Shown here one piece after another: positions 8,301 through 15,732 of a stretch of 22,481 nt of DNA. The stretch spans positions 1 through 22,481 of the forward strand of contig JBPOJC010000011.1 of assembly GCA_052034135.1 (NCBI GenBank), given 5' to 3'. Below the pieces are notes generated by a model. It had not been told where the DNA came from. It made no database searches and saw only the letters and a program-made list of their open reading frames with translations. Position 1 is the first letter of the stretch. The number at the start of each line of letters is the position of its first letter. Made by a program: the position numbers and the translations under genes. This DNA comes from JAGPKI01 sp052034135. GTDB taxonomy: Bacteria > Caldisericota > Caldisericia > UBA6126 > JAGPKI01.

Positions 8301-8947
8301 AAATTAAAAATATCGGCAATGAACCTTTAGTAAATAATACAATTATATTTGATCTTGACCCTAATCTTGAATTTTTATTCTCAGAGCCTGCTGGTAATTT
8401 TTCTGATGGTAAGTTATATATAAATTCTTACAATATGAATCCTGGCGATTGTTATCCAGGGAGAAATTGTAATCTTATTGATTGGAAAGGTTTAAGCGAT
8501 CAGGATACTGATTATCTCATAATAAAGGCAAGAGTTAAGCGATTTGCCATTCCTCCAAAAGAAGGACAATTAATTGTAAGTAAACTTACATTTCAATCTG
8601 ACCCATATCTTACTTCTACTTTTACCGTTGAAACTACATTACGCGGTAGAGAAGGAGGAGAATACCCAATCTATTTAAAGGTTTATCTTGCAAATCTTGA
8701 TCCAGATGGAGCAATACCTCAAGGGAAAGAACTAATAGTTAAATTTAAAATTGATGGCGGTACTGGAAGGTATCTTTATTCATGGGATTGGAACGATGGT
8801 GAAATTATAAGAGACCATGAAGCGGGAACGGAAGAAATAACCTTGAAACATACATATGATAAAGCTGGAACGTACCGAATAAGGATTGATGTAAAAGATT
8901 CTAAAGGTAAACATAAAAAAGGAGAAATTGTTGTAAAGGTTAAATAA
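5330..8947 (+). CDS. Secreted KP-43-like subtilisin-family (S8) protease with PKD domain
   Basis: Extracellular serine protease, 1205 residues. A signal peptide (1-29) is probably cleaved after LFA. Residues 30-280 are a long pro-region I cannot match precisely. The catalytic domain spans about 285-600: Asp302 in VADTG, His344 in SHGTHVSG, oxyanion Asn445 in AAGNN and Ser520 in SGTSMATP. Residues about 620-727 match the jelly-roll that follows the catalytic domain in KP-43 subtilases (LVWTDPPGAP, LVNDLDLKI, GPQPFALVISG). After a PPPPP linker come two Ig-like domains (about 735-850 and 855-960), a DUF11/CARDB-like domain with a CX5C pair (about 965-1105; GDCYPGRNC), and a C-terminal PKD domain (about 1115-1205; YSWDWNDG, HTYDKAGTYRIRIDV). 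It has no sorting signal or stalk repeat, so it may be released or bind through its C-terminal domains. The triad is intact, so it is probably active. Confidence 0.92.
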   Translation: MLKSKLFRIIIVLMFLFSVLVPFNGELFAQNGKYVLVYESRPEAIESYIKSGFDVIEVYESFFYANITQEQEQLLIERNISYTELKDVGIIKYAGYTFISDGAKNMIYPPEIEHKLGTIPKEYYSIFLLQFIGPVKQEWKYELESMDVKFYFSVPSFAFLIKTKGNNLSAIKEKRFVRTAGYIPPFLKVNKDILDNLQEFNDINIAATKELDLDKFVSSIGFSKSAVSYSVVGEYSFLTVNKLPASKLANVYNNPDVLSVTKVEPVKIFNAEAAQVVNIRDEHDFNNVNGLDGTDEIVAVADTGLCNGDPSTLHPGLPYSKIVATHFYPGIAGNTDWADNSTSHGTHVSGTILGTGAGNGAGGRFKGMAPGAQLVMQSLKVPGNPNALAFPSYDILFGDAYEDGARIHNDSWGGGPVGGYSTSSQLIDAYLWENKDFIAVFAAGNNASNITTQGTAKNVVTVGASRNNKGGAYYDPLTMASFSCKGPIHDRRIKPDVVAPGQYLKSTFKDGGYKEMSGTSMATPVVAGSLALIREYYRTKAIPSVAKPPSALLKATLINGCFYENLRDHNGNTLYLGNFTSGWGRIDVKESLYPEEGKLKFYNETAGLLTGNKKEYYLDSYTDFVPLKATLVWTDPPGAPKQSNDPTKDLVNDLDLKIIGPGNIEYHGNKFKSNANYSMVNPIDYDAINNVEGINIDSPSTGSYKIEVIGKNVPEGPQPFALVISGAVVEGEPPPPPVLPEIELKVIPGTRTVIKGQQTSYTARVVSKGGASGAVNISLSFGIGSPSSVGITYTITPNPVNLPAGGSAEALIVMNTSQITPNGDYGIDVNATSAQYPSSNPVDIVLKVIEEPYFDMSFNPAVASINQGDSIVYNINILPRFGFSQDVEFVLDQVLGIPPNSTFKIFPNPTSQRLNYKSQITIETTEDTPVGDYEISIMAKNIDPLNLRDLTVIKSFKLEVRLRPKIYKVETYIKSFPEAVQEDEEVKYRIQIKNIGNEPLVNNTIIFDLDPNLEFLFSEPAGNFSDGKLYINSYNMNPGDCYPGRNCNLIDWKGLSDQDTDYLIIKARVKRFAIPPKEGQLIVSKLTFQSDPYLTSTFTVETTLRGREGGEYPIYLKVYLANLDPDGAIPQGKELIVKFKIDGGTGRYLYSWDWNDGEIIRDHEAGTEEITLKHTYDKAGTYRIRIDVKDSKGKHKKGEIVVKVK

Positions 8948-8969
8948 ATAATAAGATAATTAATGAATT

Positions 8970-8992
8970 AAATTTTTTATTCTTAAAAATTT
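8970..8992 (+). terminator. Weak A/T-only hairpin downstream of the subtilase
   Basis: AAATTTTT (8970-8977) pairs with AAAAATTT (8985-8992) around a 7-base loop. All pairs are A-T and the following T run is only two bases, so it is a poor intrinsic terminator. Read-through into the next gene is possible. Confidence 0.2.
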
Positions 8993-9023
8993 TTGAAACA
9001 ATAATCATAGATAAATGTATTAT
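8993..9023 (+). promoter_or_regulatory. Possible weak promoter for the stalk-protein/NHL-lipoprotein pair
   Basis: TTGAAA (8993-8998) and TATTAT (9018-9023) are 19 bp apart, a little long for a housekeeping promoter. The gap between the subtilase stop (8947) and the next start (9083) is 135 bp, enough for separate transcription. The call is tentative because the whole gap is very AT-rich. Confidence 0.3.
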
Positions 9024-9068
9024 ATTTATAGTAGATAAATAAAGTTTGTTAATTAAAGTAAATTGTGC

Positions 9069-9075
9069 AGGAGGG
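9069..9075 (+). promoter_or_regulatory. Ribosome binding site that fixes the start at 9083
   Basis: AGGAGGG lies 7 bases before ATG 9083. The longer frame begins with GTG at 9065, which lies upstream of and runs into this ribosome site, so the extra six codons are very unlikely to be translated. Confidence 0.8.
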
Positions 9076-9082
9076 TTTATTA

Positions 9083-9958
9083 ATGACAAAAATTTGCTCA
9101 AGGCTAATTGGGATATTTGTTATTTTTATGTTATCTATAAATATATTACCAATTAGCACAAAAGTATTTTCTTTAGAAAAAGCTGTTCCAGAAAATGCAT
9201 ATTTTAAACCACTTGAAAAGGAAGTTTACAATCAATATTATTTCTGGTTTAAAAATGTATCCGGAAAGTCTACAAAACTTCAGGCTAAAATTGTAGAAAA
9301 AAATTTTCCAGGTGGACCAAATGACAAGAATTGGTTTACTCAATTTTGTTATTCAAATATTTGTTTTTTAGATGAAGGCGAATCACAAAATATTCTCAAA
9401 CCAGGCGAGCGTGAAACTATGCATGTATCAATAAGACCTTTCAGCGGAGCAGCGATTGGGGAAAAGGCTTGTGTTGTTTTAGAAGTTTGGCCGGCAGTGA
9501 ACCCTAATCTTAAGGAAAGGATTGAGTTTTACGGTATAACCGTAGAGAAGAAATTAGTTACGCTTATTATTGGTAACAAAACCGCAAAAGTAAACAATAA
9601 AAATACCGTAATGGATGTAGCTCCCTTTATAGATAAAGCTTCAAATAGAACGCTTGTTCCTTTGAGATTTATAGGAGAAGCACTTGGAGCTTCAATTGAT
9701 TGGGATAACAAAGAAAGAAAAGCAATTTATAAACTCGGTGACGAAACATTATATTTCTGGGTTGGCAAAAAAGAAGCACAGATAATTATAGGAAAGAATT
9801 ACTCAAAAAAGATTTCTCTTGATGTAGCACCAATTATAGTAAATAGTAGAACATTTGTTCCTGTTAGATATGTATCTGAATTGCTTGGTGCTAAAGTAGA
9901 TTGGGATGGAAAGACGCAAACAATTACAATTTTGTTCCCACCACCCAGTGAAGAGTAG
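9083..9958 (+). CDS. Secreted protein with a paired-cysteine Ig-like module and two stalk repeats
   Basis: 291 residues from ATG 9083, chosen because of the AGGAGGG site. A signal peptide covers about 1-30. Residues 35-150 form a beta-rich module with NWFTQFCYSNICFLDEGES: Cys89 and Cys94 in a CX4C pair, plus Cys130 in EKACVVLEVWPAVNP. I recall similar WF..FC....C modules in secreted multi-domain proteins of other phyla but cannot name a family. Residues about 160-291 contain two copper-amine-oxidase-N-like stalk repeats (RTLVPLRFIGEALGASIDWD; RTFVPVRYVSELLGAKVDWD). The name reflects homology only; there is no amine oxidase catalytic domain. The next gene begins within 10 bases of the stop, so the two are co-translated and probably co-operate at the cell surface. 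No enzymatic motif is seen. Function unknown. Confidence 0.85.
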   Translation: MTKICSRLIGIFVIFMLSINILPISTKVFSLEKAVPENAYFKPLEKEVYNQYYFWFKNVSGKSTKLQAKIVEKNFPGGPNDKNWFTQFCYSNICFLDEGESQNILKPGERETMHVSIRPFSGAAIGEKACVVLEVWPAVNPNLKERIEFYGITVEKKLVTLIIGNKTAKVNNKNTVMDVAPFIDKASNRTLVPLRFIGEALGASIDWDNKERKAIYKLGDETLYFWVGKKEAQIIIGKNYSKKISLDVAPIIVNSRTFVPVRYVSELLGAKVDWDGKTQTITILFPPPSEE

Positions 9959-9961
9959 GTG
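9957..9961 (+). promoter_or_regulatory. Ribosome site favouring ATG 9968 as the start of the NHL protein
   Basis: AGGTG (9957-9961) overlaps the TAG stop (9956-9958) of the preceding gene and lies 6 bases before ATG 9968. A GTG at 9959 extends the frame by three codons but sits inside this site. ATG 9971 is a further alternative. Confidence 0.6.
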
Positions 9962-9967
9962 AACGTT

Positions 9968-12900
9968 ATGATGAGATTTAATAAATTTTTATCAGTTTTT
10001 TTGATATCTTTTTTAATAATATCAGGTTGCTTAACTTCGTTTAAGGTAGATTTTGCTACAGCATCTGAAGAGGATAATATAAAGATTTTTGGTAGTGGCC
10101 TAAAAAAAGGAGTTTTTTTCGGTCCAACATACTTAAATGTTGATCAACAAAGAGTATATATAGCGGATACTTTGAATAATAGAATACAAGCTTTTATAAG
10201 AGGAAATGTTTTTCAGCTTGCATTCGGTGGTTTTGGGCAAAATGAAAGAGAATTTGATAGAGTTGGTGGAATTTGCGCAACTAATGGAACTATATATGTT
10301 GCAGATTCAGGAAATGCAAGAATTCAGATTTTTGATACAAAAGCGAATTATATAGGGCAATTTGGTAGTTTTGGCGAAGAAGAAGGATTTTTGCGGTTTC
10401 CTACTGATATTGCTACTGATGGTAGTAAATTATTTATTACCGATACTGGCAACAACCGCATCCAGATTTTCGATCTCACTGGTAAATTCATTTCAAGTTT
10501 TGGAAATAAGGGTAAAGGCAATGGGGAATTTTCTTCTCCTCTTGGAATTGAGGTATCCGAGGGGAAAATATTTGTCTCCGATACTGGCAACAACCGCATC
10601 CAGATTTTCGATCTCACTGGTAAATTCATTTCAAGTTTTGGCTTAAAGGGAACCGAAGAGAAAGATTTTGCATCCCCCAAAGGAATAACAATTTATAATG
10701 GTGAACTTTTTGTTGCAGATTCAGGCAATAAAAAAGTAGAAGTTTTTTCTACTTCCGGTGTTTTTAAGAGAGCAATTAAAGATGAAAAATTATCTCATCC
10801 TTACGGGGTAGCTGTATTAGATGAGAAATTGCTTGTATCAGATTATGAAACTGGAAGAATTTTATCCTTTGAACTTAACGGTAAATTTTATGACTATTTT
10901 GGTTCTTCCTTAGATTTAAACGGTAGGTTTGTTAAACCTATTGCAGTTACTGCATCAACCGAGAAAATATATGTAGTTGATGAATATTTAAAGTGTGTCC
11001 AAGTTTTTGATGAAAATGGTAAATTCGTGAAATTAATTGGAAGTAATAAAGGTGAAATAGAGTTTGTCGAACCTTGTGAAATTAGTTTTAGCGATGAAAA
11101 ACTCTACGTTTTGGATAAAGGAGCTTCTAAAGTAGTAATTTTCTCTTCAGATGGTGATTATATTGAAAGTTTTGGGAAGTATGGTTCTCAAGATGGAGAG
11201 CTTATATCTCCGAGCGATTTGTATGTATATAATGATAAGATTTATATAACAGACACCGGCAATTCGAGGATTTCTGTATTCGATCTAAAAGGGAAATTTT
11301 TAAGCAAGTTTGGTAGTTTTGGTTTTAAAGATGGACAATTTTATTTAGTAAAAGGAATAGGTGTTTTTTCGAATAAAATTTATGTTTCTGACCTTGGAAA
11401 CTCCAGAATACAGATATTTGATTTAGAAGGTAACTTTTTAGGAAAATTTGGAAAAAAAGGTTCTGAAATTGGAAGTTTTTATGGACCAAGCGGACTTTAT
11501 GTTGATTTGTCTGGAAAAGTTTATGTTGCTGATACACTTAATAATAGAATTCAAATAGTTGATACTTTAACAAACAAGAGTAATGTTTATGGTTCATTCG
11601 GTTCAATATTTAATATTGAATCAAATATTGCAAAAGGAGAAGCTGATTTTGATTATTCTCTTCTTCCAGGGAGTTTTTTATTTCCATCTGATGTTACTTG
11701 CTTTAGAAACTACTTAGTTGTAGTTGATACATATAATTTGAGAGTTCAATTAATACCGTTTTCTTTGGTGTTCGGAAATGATATATTGCGAATAACTCCT
11801 TCTTATCTTGATTTTGGCTCAATAAGCAAAGGAAGCTCGTTGGAGAGAAGTTTCTTTATAAATAATGAGGGTGGAAATATATTAGTTGGTAATATTAGCT
11901 CTAATAATGCATCAGTTAAAGTCGAGCCTGAGAGATTCAGTGCCGCTCAACAAGAGGTTAAAGTTAAAATTATAACAGATAATCTTCAAGAGGGTATGGA
12001 TTACCAGGCTAAGATAATTGTAAAATTAGATTCAGGACAAACTAAAGAAGTTGATATCATATTTAGAGTTGATTCTGCACCTGATTTTTATACTGAAATT
12101 CCACCAATTTTTATAGCCTCTGCCGATGATGATTTTGGAATTCCCATAAAGGTCACCCCTCAAAATGGTTTTACAGGAATTGTAACTTTCGTTGCCTTAG
12201 GTTTACCTAAAAACACTACTCCTACTTTTGTGCCTGCATCCGTAAATCTACCTGAAAACGATACAGTTATGCTTAAACTTACTCCATCCTCAAAGTATGT
12301 AGAAGCTGGTATTTATAATATCGAGATTGAAGCTCGTGCTGCAAGGGGCAATAATGCCCACAGAGCTTCTTCTATATTTGTTTACAAGCAAAAACTTGAA
12401 TTAGTTCCCCATACTGTTCTTGGCGAGCTTTTTACAGCTATATGGTGTACAAATTGTGTTCATTCACACAGTGCAATGGATAGACTATACGAGGAACTTG
12501 GTAAAGAAAGGGTTGTATTTATTGAATATTATGTAGACTCAACAGACGATCATCCTTCTCCAAGACTCTCATGGGTAGAAAGCGAGCAGAGAATGAAGTG
12601 GTATCAATCTGACAAGGGCTTACCTACAATATATTTTGATGGGACTGATTACATAAAAGGAGTTCCAACTGGCTTAGCTGATAGTAGCGATGAAGGTAAG
12701 GCTAAAGCAATGTACGATAGTTATTCTAAAAAGATACAGGAAAAGCTTAAAGAGCCTTCTCTTGTTAATATTTCTTTAAAAAGCTCATTTGACTCTGCTA
12801 AAAAAGTTGGCAGAGCTTCTGCAACCGTTACAGCTTTAGATAATATTCCGTATAAAGATCCTCGAATTTATTTTGCATTAACTGAAAGTAATATCCCCTT

Positions 12901-14731
12901 TGTAGCTATAAATGGTGATAAATTTCATTACTTTGTCTTAAGGGATTTCATCACTCCTAAAAATGATGATTTAAATGATTATCTCGGCACACCTATGAAA
13001 CTTTCTACTGGAGAAACGTTCGGCAAAAAGGGCGATACTTTTGATATAAATGTAGAATACAAACTGAAAGATATTTACAATCTTACAAATGTTTCATTGA
13101 TTGTATTTGTTCAAGATAATATCACTAAAAAAGTCCTTCAAACGATGGAGTTTCCTGTAAAAGTAATAAATATTAAAAATTTTGAGTTTATATCTGATGG
13201 AAATCTTTTCCAGAAGAGAGTAAAAGGTGAGGAATCAACAATTTCTACTTATATTATAAATAATGGAACTCTTGATGATGTTTATAATGTCTCGGTTCTT
13301 AATAAATCTGCAGATAAATGGTTATACAAAATTTACGTCGATGGAAAAGAGTTTACCCCCGGAGATGATGGAGGAGTAAAAATAAGTTCTTCAAAATATG
13401 TAAAATTGGAAATTAGAACTCAGATTCCACAAAACGTTGAAATTAACTCAACTCAAGATTTTGTGATAAATGTTTCTTCTAAATCAACAGCATTTGAAAA
13501 ATCACTTCATGCAAAGATAACTGTAATTGAGGATAAACCACCAGATTTCAATTTCTCCTCAAAAGGGGAAGAATTTGAGATAATGGCTGGTGAGCCTTTA
13601 AATATTGAATTTAGTGTTCTACCTAATCCTAATTTTTCGGAAGAAATCTCTCTTAATTTATTAAATCCTCCAAAAGAACTTGAATCTTATTCTTTTGAAC
13701 CCCAGAAAGGCAAAGCTCCATTTGACTCAGTACTTACTTTGATATTTAGTGCAGATACCCCTGACAAGAAATTTTCTTTAGAGGTTTCAGCGGAAGGAGG
13801 CGACGTAAAGCATTCACAAATTCTTATTGTTCAGGTTTTACGTAATCCTGATGCAGTTCCACCAGTACTTGATATAACATTTCCGCCCGATAATTACCTC
13901 ACAAATAAGCCTCAAATAACTTTATTAGGCATGACTGATTCAACCGCTGTTTTATCTGTTAATGGAAAAGAAGTTACTGTTGAATCAAATGGTAGTTTTT
14001 CTGTAACAATTGATTTGATTGAGGGAGAAAATGTTATATCAGTGACTGCGAAGAACAGGAAAGAACTTGAAACAACTGTTAATAAAATTGTTATACTCGA
14101 TACAATTCCACCTATATTAGAATTAGACGAAGTTCCATCTGAAGTTTATAGTGACAAAATAATAATCACTGGAAGAACTGAACCATCTGCAGTAGTAAGA
14201 ATAGGAGAATCAGATATTGAACTTAATATTAATGGTGAATTTTCAAAAGAATTAACTTTAACAAAAGGATTGAATTATATAGAGGTAGTAGCTATAGATA
14301 AAGCAACAAATGAGACGAGAATAGAATTAAATATCTACTATGCTACTTTGATAAAGCTAAAAATTGGCTCTACTACAGTTTATATAAACGATGAAGAGAA
14401 AACTATCGAAGCCCCTCCTTATATTAAAAATGGTAGAACAATGGTTCCTATAAGAATTATATCTGAGGCGTTGGGTGCAGATGTAGACTGGAACGCAAGC
14501 ATTAAAGAAATCACAATTAAGAAAGACATTAAAGTTATAAGGATGCAGATTGGCTCTAAAGAAGTTTACATAAAAGAAGAAGGCCAAATAGGCGAAGAAA
14601 AATATATACTTGAAGCATCACCAGAGATTGTCAATGGAAGGACATTTGTTCCAATAAGATTTATTGCAGAAACTTTTGGCGCAGAAGTAAACTGGGTAGA
14701 AGAAACAAAAGAGATAATTATAAAGAGTTAA
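9968..14731 (+). CDS. Giant putative lipoprotein: 12 NHL repeats, Omp28-like thioredoxin domain, Ig-like domains and stalk repeats
   Basis: 1587 residues from ATG 9968. The signal peptide ends in an ISGC lipobox (Cys21), suggesting lipid anchoring; cleavage after ATA further on is the alternative. Residues about 57-595 hold about 12 NHL repeats of roughly 46 residues (consensus IYVADTGNNRIQIFD..GKF...FG), enough for two six-bladed propellers. A short Ig-like domain (about 600-700; TPSYLDFGSISKG) and another (700-805) follow. Residues about 812-1070 resemble the Omp28-related thioredoxin-like family: GELFTAIWCTNC (Cys827 and Cys830), cis-Pro886 in GLPTIYFDG, then HYFVLRDF and LIVFVQDN. Further Ig-like domains (about 1075-1290) and two glucodextranase-type Ig domains (about 1295-1450) lead to two stalk repeats (about 1455-1587; RTMVPIRIISEALGADVDW, RTFVPIRFIAETFGAEVNW). 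Likely a surface scaffold with thiol-disulfide activity, perhaps acting on the cysteine module of the gene just upstream; that link is inference. Its stop overlaps that of convergent mtnA. Confidence 0.88.
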   Translation: MMRFNKFLSVFLISFLIISGCLTSFKVDFATASEEDNIKIFGSGLKKGVFFGPTYLNVDQQRVYIADTLNNRIQAFIRGNVFQLAFGGFGQNEREFDRVGGICATNGTIYVADSGNARIQIFDTKANYIGQFGSFGEEEGFLRFPTDIATDGSKLFITDTGNNRIQIFDLTGKFISSFGNKGKGNGEFSSPLGIEVSEGKIFVSDTGNNRIQIFDLTGKFISSFGLKGTEEKDFASPKGITIYNGELFVADSGNKKVEVFSTSGVFKRAIKDEKLSHPYGVAVLDEKLLVSDYETGRILSFELNGKFYDYFGSSLDLNGRFVKPIAVTASTEKIYVVDEYLKCVQVFDENGKFVKLIGSNKGEIEFVEPCEISFSDEKLYVLDKGASKVVIFSSDGDYIESFGKYGSQDGELISPSDLYVYNDKIYITDTGNSRISVFDLKGKFLSKFGSFGFKDGQFYLVKGIGVFSNKIYVSDLGNSRIQIFDLEGNFLGKFGKKGSEIGSFYGPSGLYVDLSGKVYVADTLNNRIQIVDTLTNKSNVYGSFGSIFNIESNIAKGEADFDYSLLPGSFLFPSDVTCFRNYLVVVDTYNLRVQLIPFSLVFGNDILRITPSYLDFGSISKGSSLERSFFINNEGGNILVGNISSNNASVKVEPERFSAAQQEVKVKIITDNLQEGMDYQAKIIVKLDSGQTKEVDIIFRVDSAPDFYTEIPPIFIASADDDFGIPIKVTPQNGFTGIVTFVALGLPKNTTPTFVPASVNLPENDTVMLKLTPSSKYVEAGIYNIEIEARAARGNNAHRASSIFVYKQKLELVPHTVLGELFTAIWCTNCVHSHSAMDRLYEELGKERVVFIEYYVDSTDDHPSPRLSWVESEQRMKWYQSDKGLPTIYFDGTDYIKGVPTGLADSSDEGKAKAMYDSYSKKIQEKLKEPSLVNISLKSSFDSAKKVGRASATVTALDNIPYKDPRIYFALTESNIPFVAINGDKFHYFVLRDFITPKNDDLNDYLGTPMKLSTGETFGKKGDTFDINVEYKLKDIYNLTNVSLIVFVQDNITKKVLQTMEFPVKVINIKNFEFISDGNLFQKRVKGEESTISTYIINNGTLDDVYNVSVLNKSADKWLYKIYVDGKEFTPGDDGGVKISSSKYVKLEIRTQIPQNVEINSTQDFVINVSSKSTAFEKSLHAKITVIEDKPPDFNFSSKGEEFEIMAGEPLNIEFSVLPNPNFSEEISLNLLNPPKELESYSFEPQKGKAPFDSVLTLIFSADTPDKKFSLEVSAEGGDVKHSQILIVQVLRNPDAVPPVLDITFPPDNYLTNKPQITLLGMTDSTAVLSVNGKEVTVESNGSFSVTIDLIEGENVISVTAKNRKELETTVNKIVILDTIPPILELDEVPSEVYSDKIIITGRTEPSAVVRIGESDIELNINGEFSKELTLTKGLNYIEVVAIDKATNETRIELNIYYATLIKLKIGSTTVYINDEEKTIEAPPYIKNGRTMVPIRIISEALGADVDWNASIKEITIKKDIKVIRMQIGSKEVYIKEEGQIGEEKYILEASPEIVNGRTFVPIRFIAETFGAEVNWVEETKEIIIKS
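10440..10641 (+). repeat. Two identical 64-bp segments inside adjacent NHL repeats
   Basis: Bases 10440-10503 and 10578-10641 are identical and lie 138 bp (46 codons, one NHL unit) apart. Both encode DTGNNRIQIFDLTGKFISSF. Their codons (AAC AAC CGC ATC CAG, GAT CTC) are more C- and G-ending than the same positions in the other ten repeats (for example AAT AAT AGA ATA CAA), and the sequence between the copies has diverged. Confidence 0.85.
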
Positions 14732-15732
14732 TAAATAATACCCTCTTCTGTAATAAAAGCAGTTATTAGCTCTCTCGGAGTCACATCGAAAGCTGGGTTC
14801 AAAGCTTCGACCTCCGCGGGAGCTAATTTTATTCCATATATTTCTTTTAATTCTTTTTGATCTCTATATTCTATAGGTATATTTGCACCTGAACTTATAG
14901 ATTGATCAAATGTATCTTTTGGAGCTGCAACATAGAAAGGAATGTTATGTGCTTTTGCAAGGAGAGCTATTTGATAAGTTCCAATTTTATTTGCTGTGTC
15001 TCCATTTTTAGCGATTCTATCAGCTCCTACTATAACTTTATTTATTTTTTTCTCTTTCATTAAGTAGCCAACTGCACTGTCAACGATTAACGTTGCAGGT
15101 ATTTTGTTTTTTACTAATTCAAATGATGTAAGTCTTGATCCTTGAAGAAGCGGCCTTGTTTCTGTGAAATATATTTTTATATTCTTTTTTTCTTTGTAAG
15201 CATATTTAATAATTCCAAGAGCAGTGCCATATCCCAAAACTGCAAGTGTTCCAGTATTACAATGAGTGAGAATTGAATCATTTTCGTCTATTAGATATAA
15301 GCCATGTTTTGAAATATTTTGTGATTCCATTATAAGTTTTTCTTTATAATTCCCTGCTTCTTTTACTAAAATCTCACTGATTTCTCTCATATTTTTCTCA
15401 TCTTTAATTTTTTTAAGCATATTCATAGTATTATCTACTGTATTTGGAAGATTAACAGCAGTTGGTCTGGCATTCCTTATTTTTAGTGAATAGTTTTCTA
15501 AATCTGAGAAATCATTGCAATTTAAAGATGCAAAGTAAAGTCCGTAAATACCAGCTAAGCCAAGTAATGGTGCTCCTCTAATTGAGAGCTCCTTTATTGC
15601 TTTTATAAGTCCATAAGGCTCTGTTATTTCTAAGTAAATTTCATTGAAAGGTAATTCTTTTTGATCGAGAATTAATAATTTACCATCTTTAAAATCTATT
15701 GGTTTTACAGCTTCTTCTAAATTGTTATTCAT
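14728..15732 (-). CDS. mtnA: S-methyl-5-thioribose-1-phosphate isomerase (MtnA)
   Basis: Converts 5-methylthioribose 1-phosphate to the ribulose form in the methionine salvage pathway. The 334 residues match the usual length (about 340). Family motifs are intact: SIRGAPLLG (50-58), HCNTGTLA (157-164) with the catalytic Cys158, ETRPLLQGSRLTSFEL (191-206), VGADRIAKNGDTANKIGTYQ (235-254) with the catalytic Asp238, and NPAFDVTP (312-319). The start overlaps pcm by 8 bp, and GAGGG lies 5 bases before the ATG. It is the last gene of the operon and its stop overlaps that of the convergent NHL gene by 4 bp. Related ribose-1,5-bisphosphate isomerases and eIF2B-like proteins share the fold, but the motif set favours MtnA. 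No other methionine salvage gene is in the window. Confidence 0.93.
   Translation of the reverse strand: MNNNLEEAVKPIDFKDGKLLILDQKELPFNEIYLEITEPYGLIKAIKELSIRGAPLLGLAGIYGLYFASLNCNDFSDLENYSLKIRNARPTAVNLPNTVDNTMNMLKKIKDEKNMREISEILVKEAGNYKEKLIMESQNISKHGLYLIDENDSILTHCNTGTLAVLGYGTALGIIKYAYKEKKNIKIYFTETRPLLQGSRLTSFELVKNKIPATLIVDSAVGYLMKEKKINKVIVGADRIAKNGDTANKIGTYQIALLAKAHNIPFYVAAPKDTFDQSISSGANIPIEYRDQKELKEIYGIKLAPAEVEALNPAFDVTPRELITAFITEEGIIY

Noticed and set aside
9065..9082. Upstream GTG start for the small stalk protein
   Set aside because: The GTG lies just before the AGGAGGG ribosome site that serves ATG 9083, and the added residues are not part of a normal signal peptide.
10348..10680. 110-codon minus-strand open frame and the 94-codon plus-strand frame at 10362-10646
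   Set aside because: Both are shadow frames over the NHL repeats, kept open by the periodic coding sequence; neither has a ribosome site.
9083..14731. Copper amine oxidase activity for the stalk-repeat proteins
   Set aside because: Only the small N-terminal-like repeat is present; the catalytic amine oxidase domain is absent, so the family name does not imply enzyme function.
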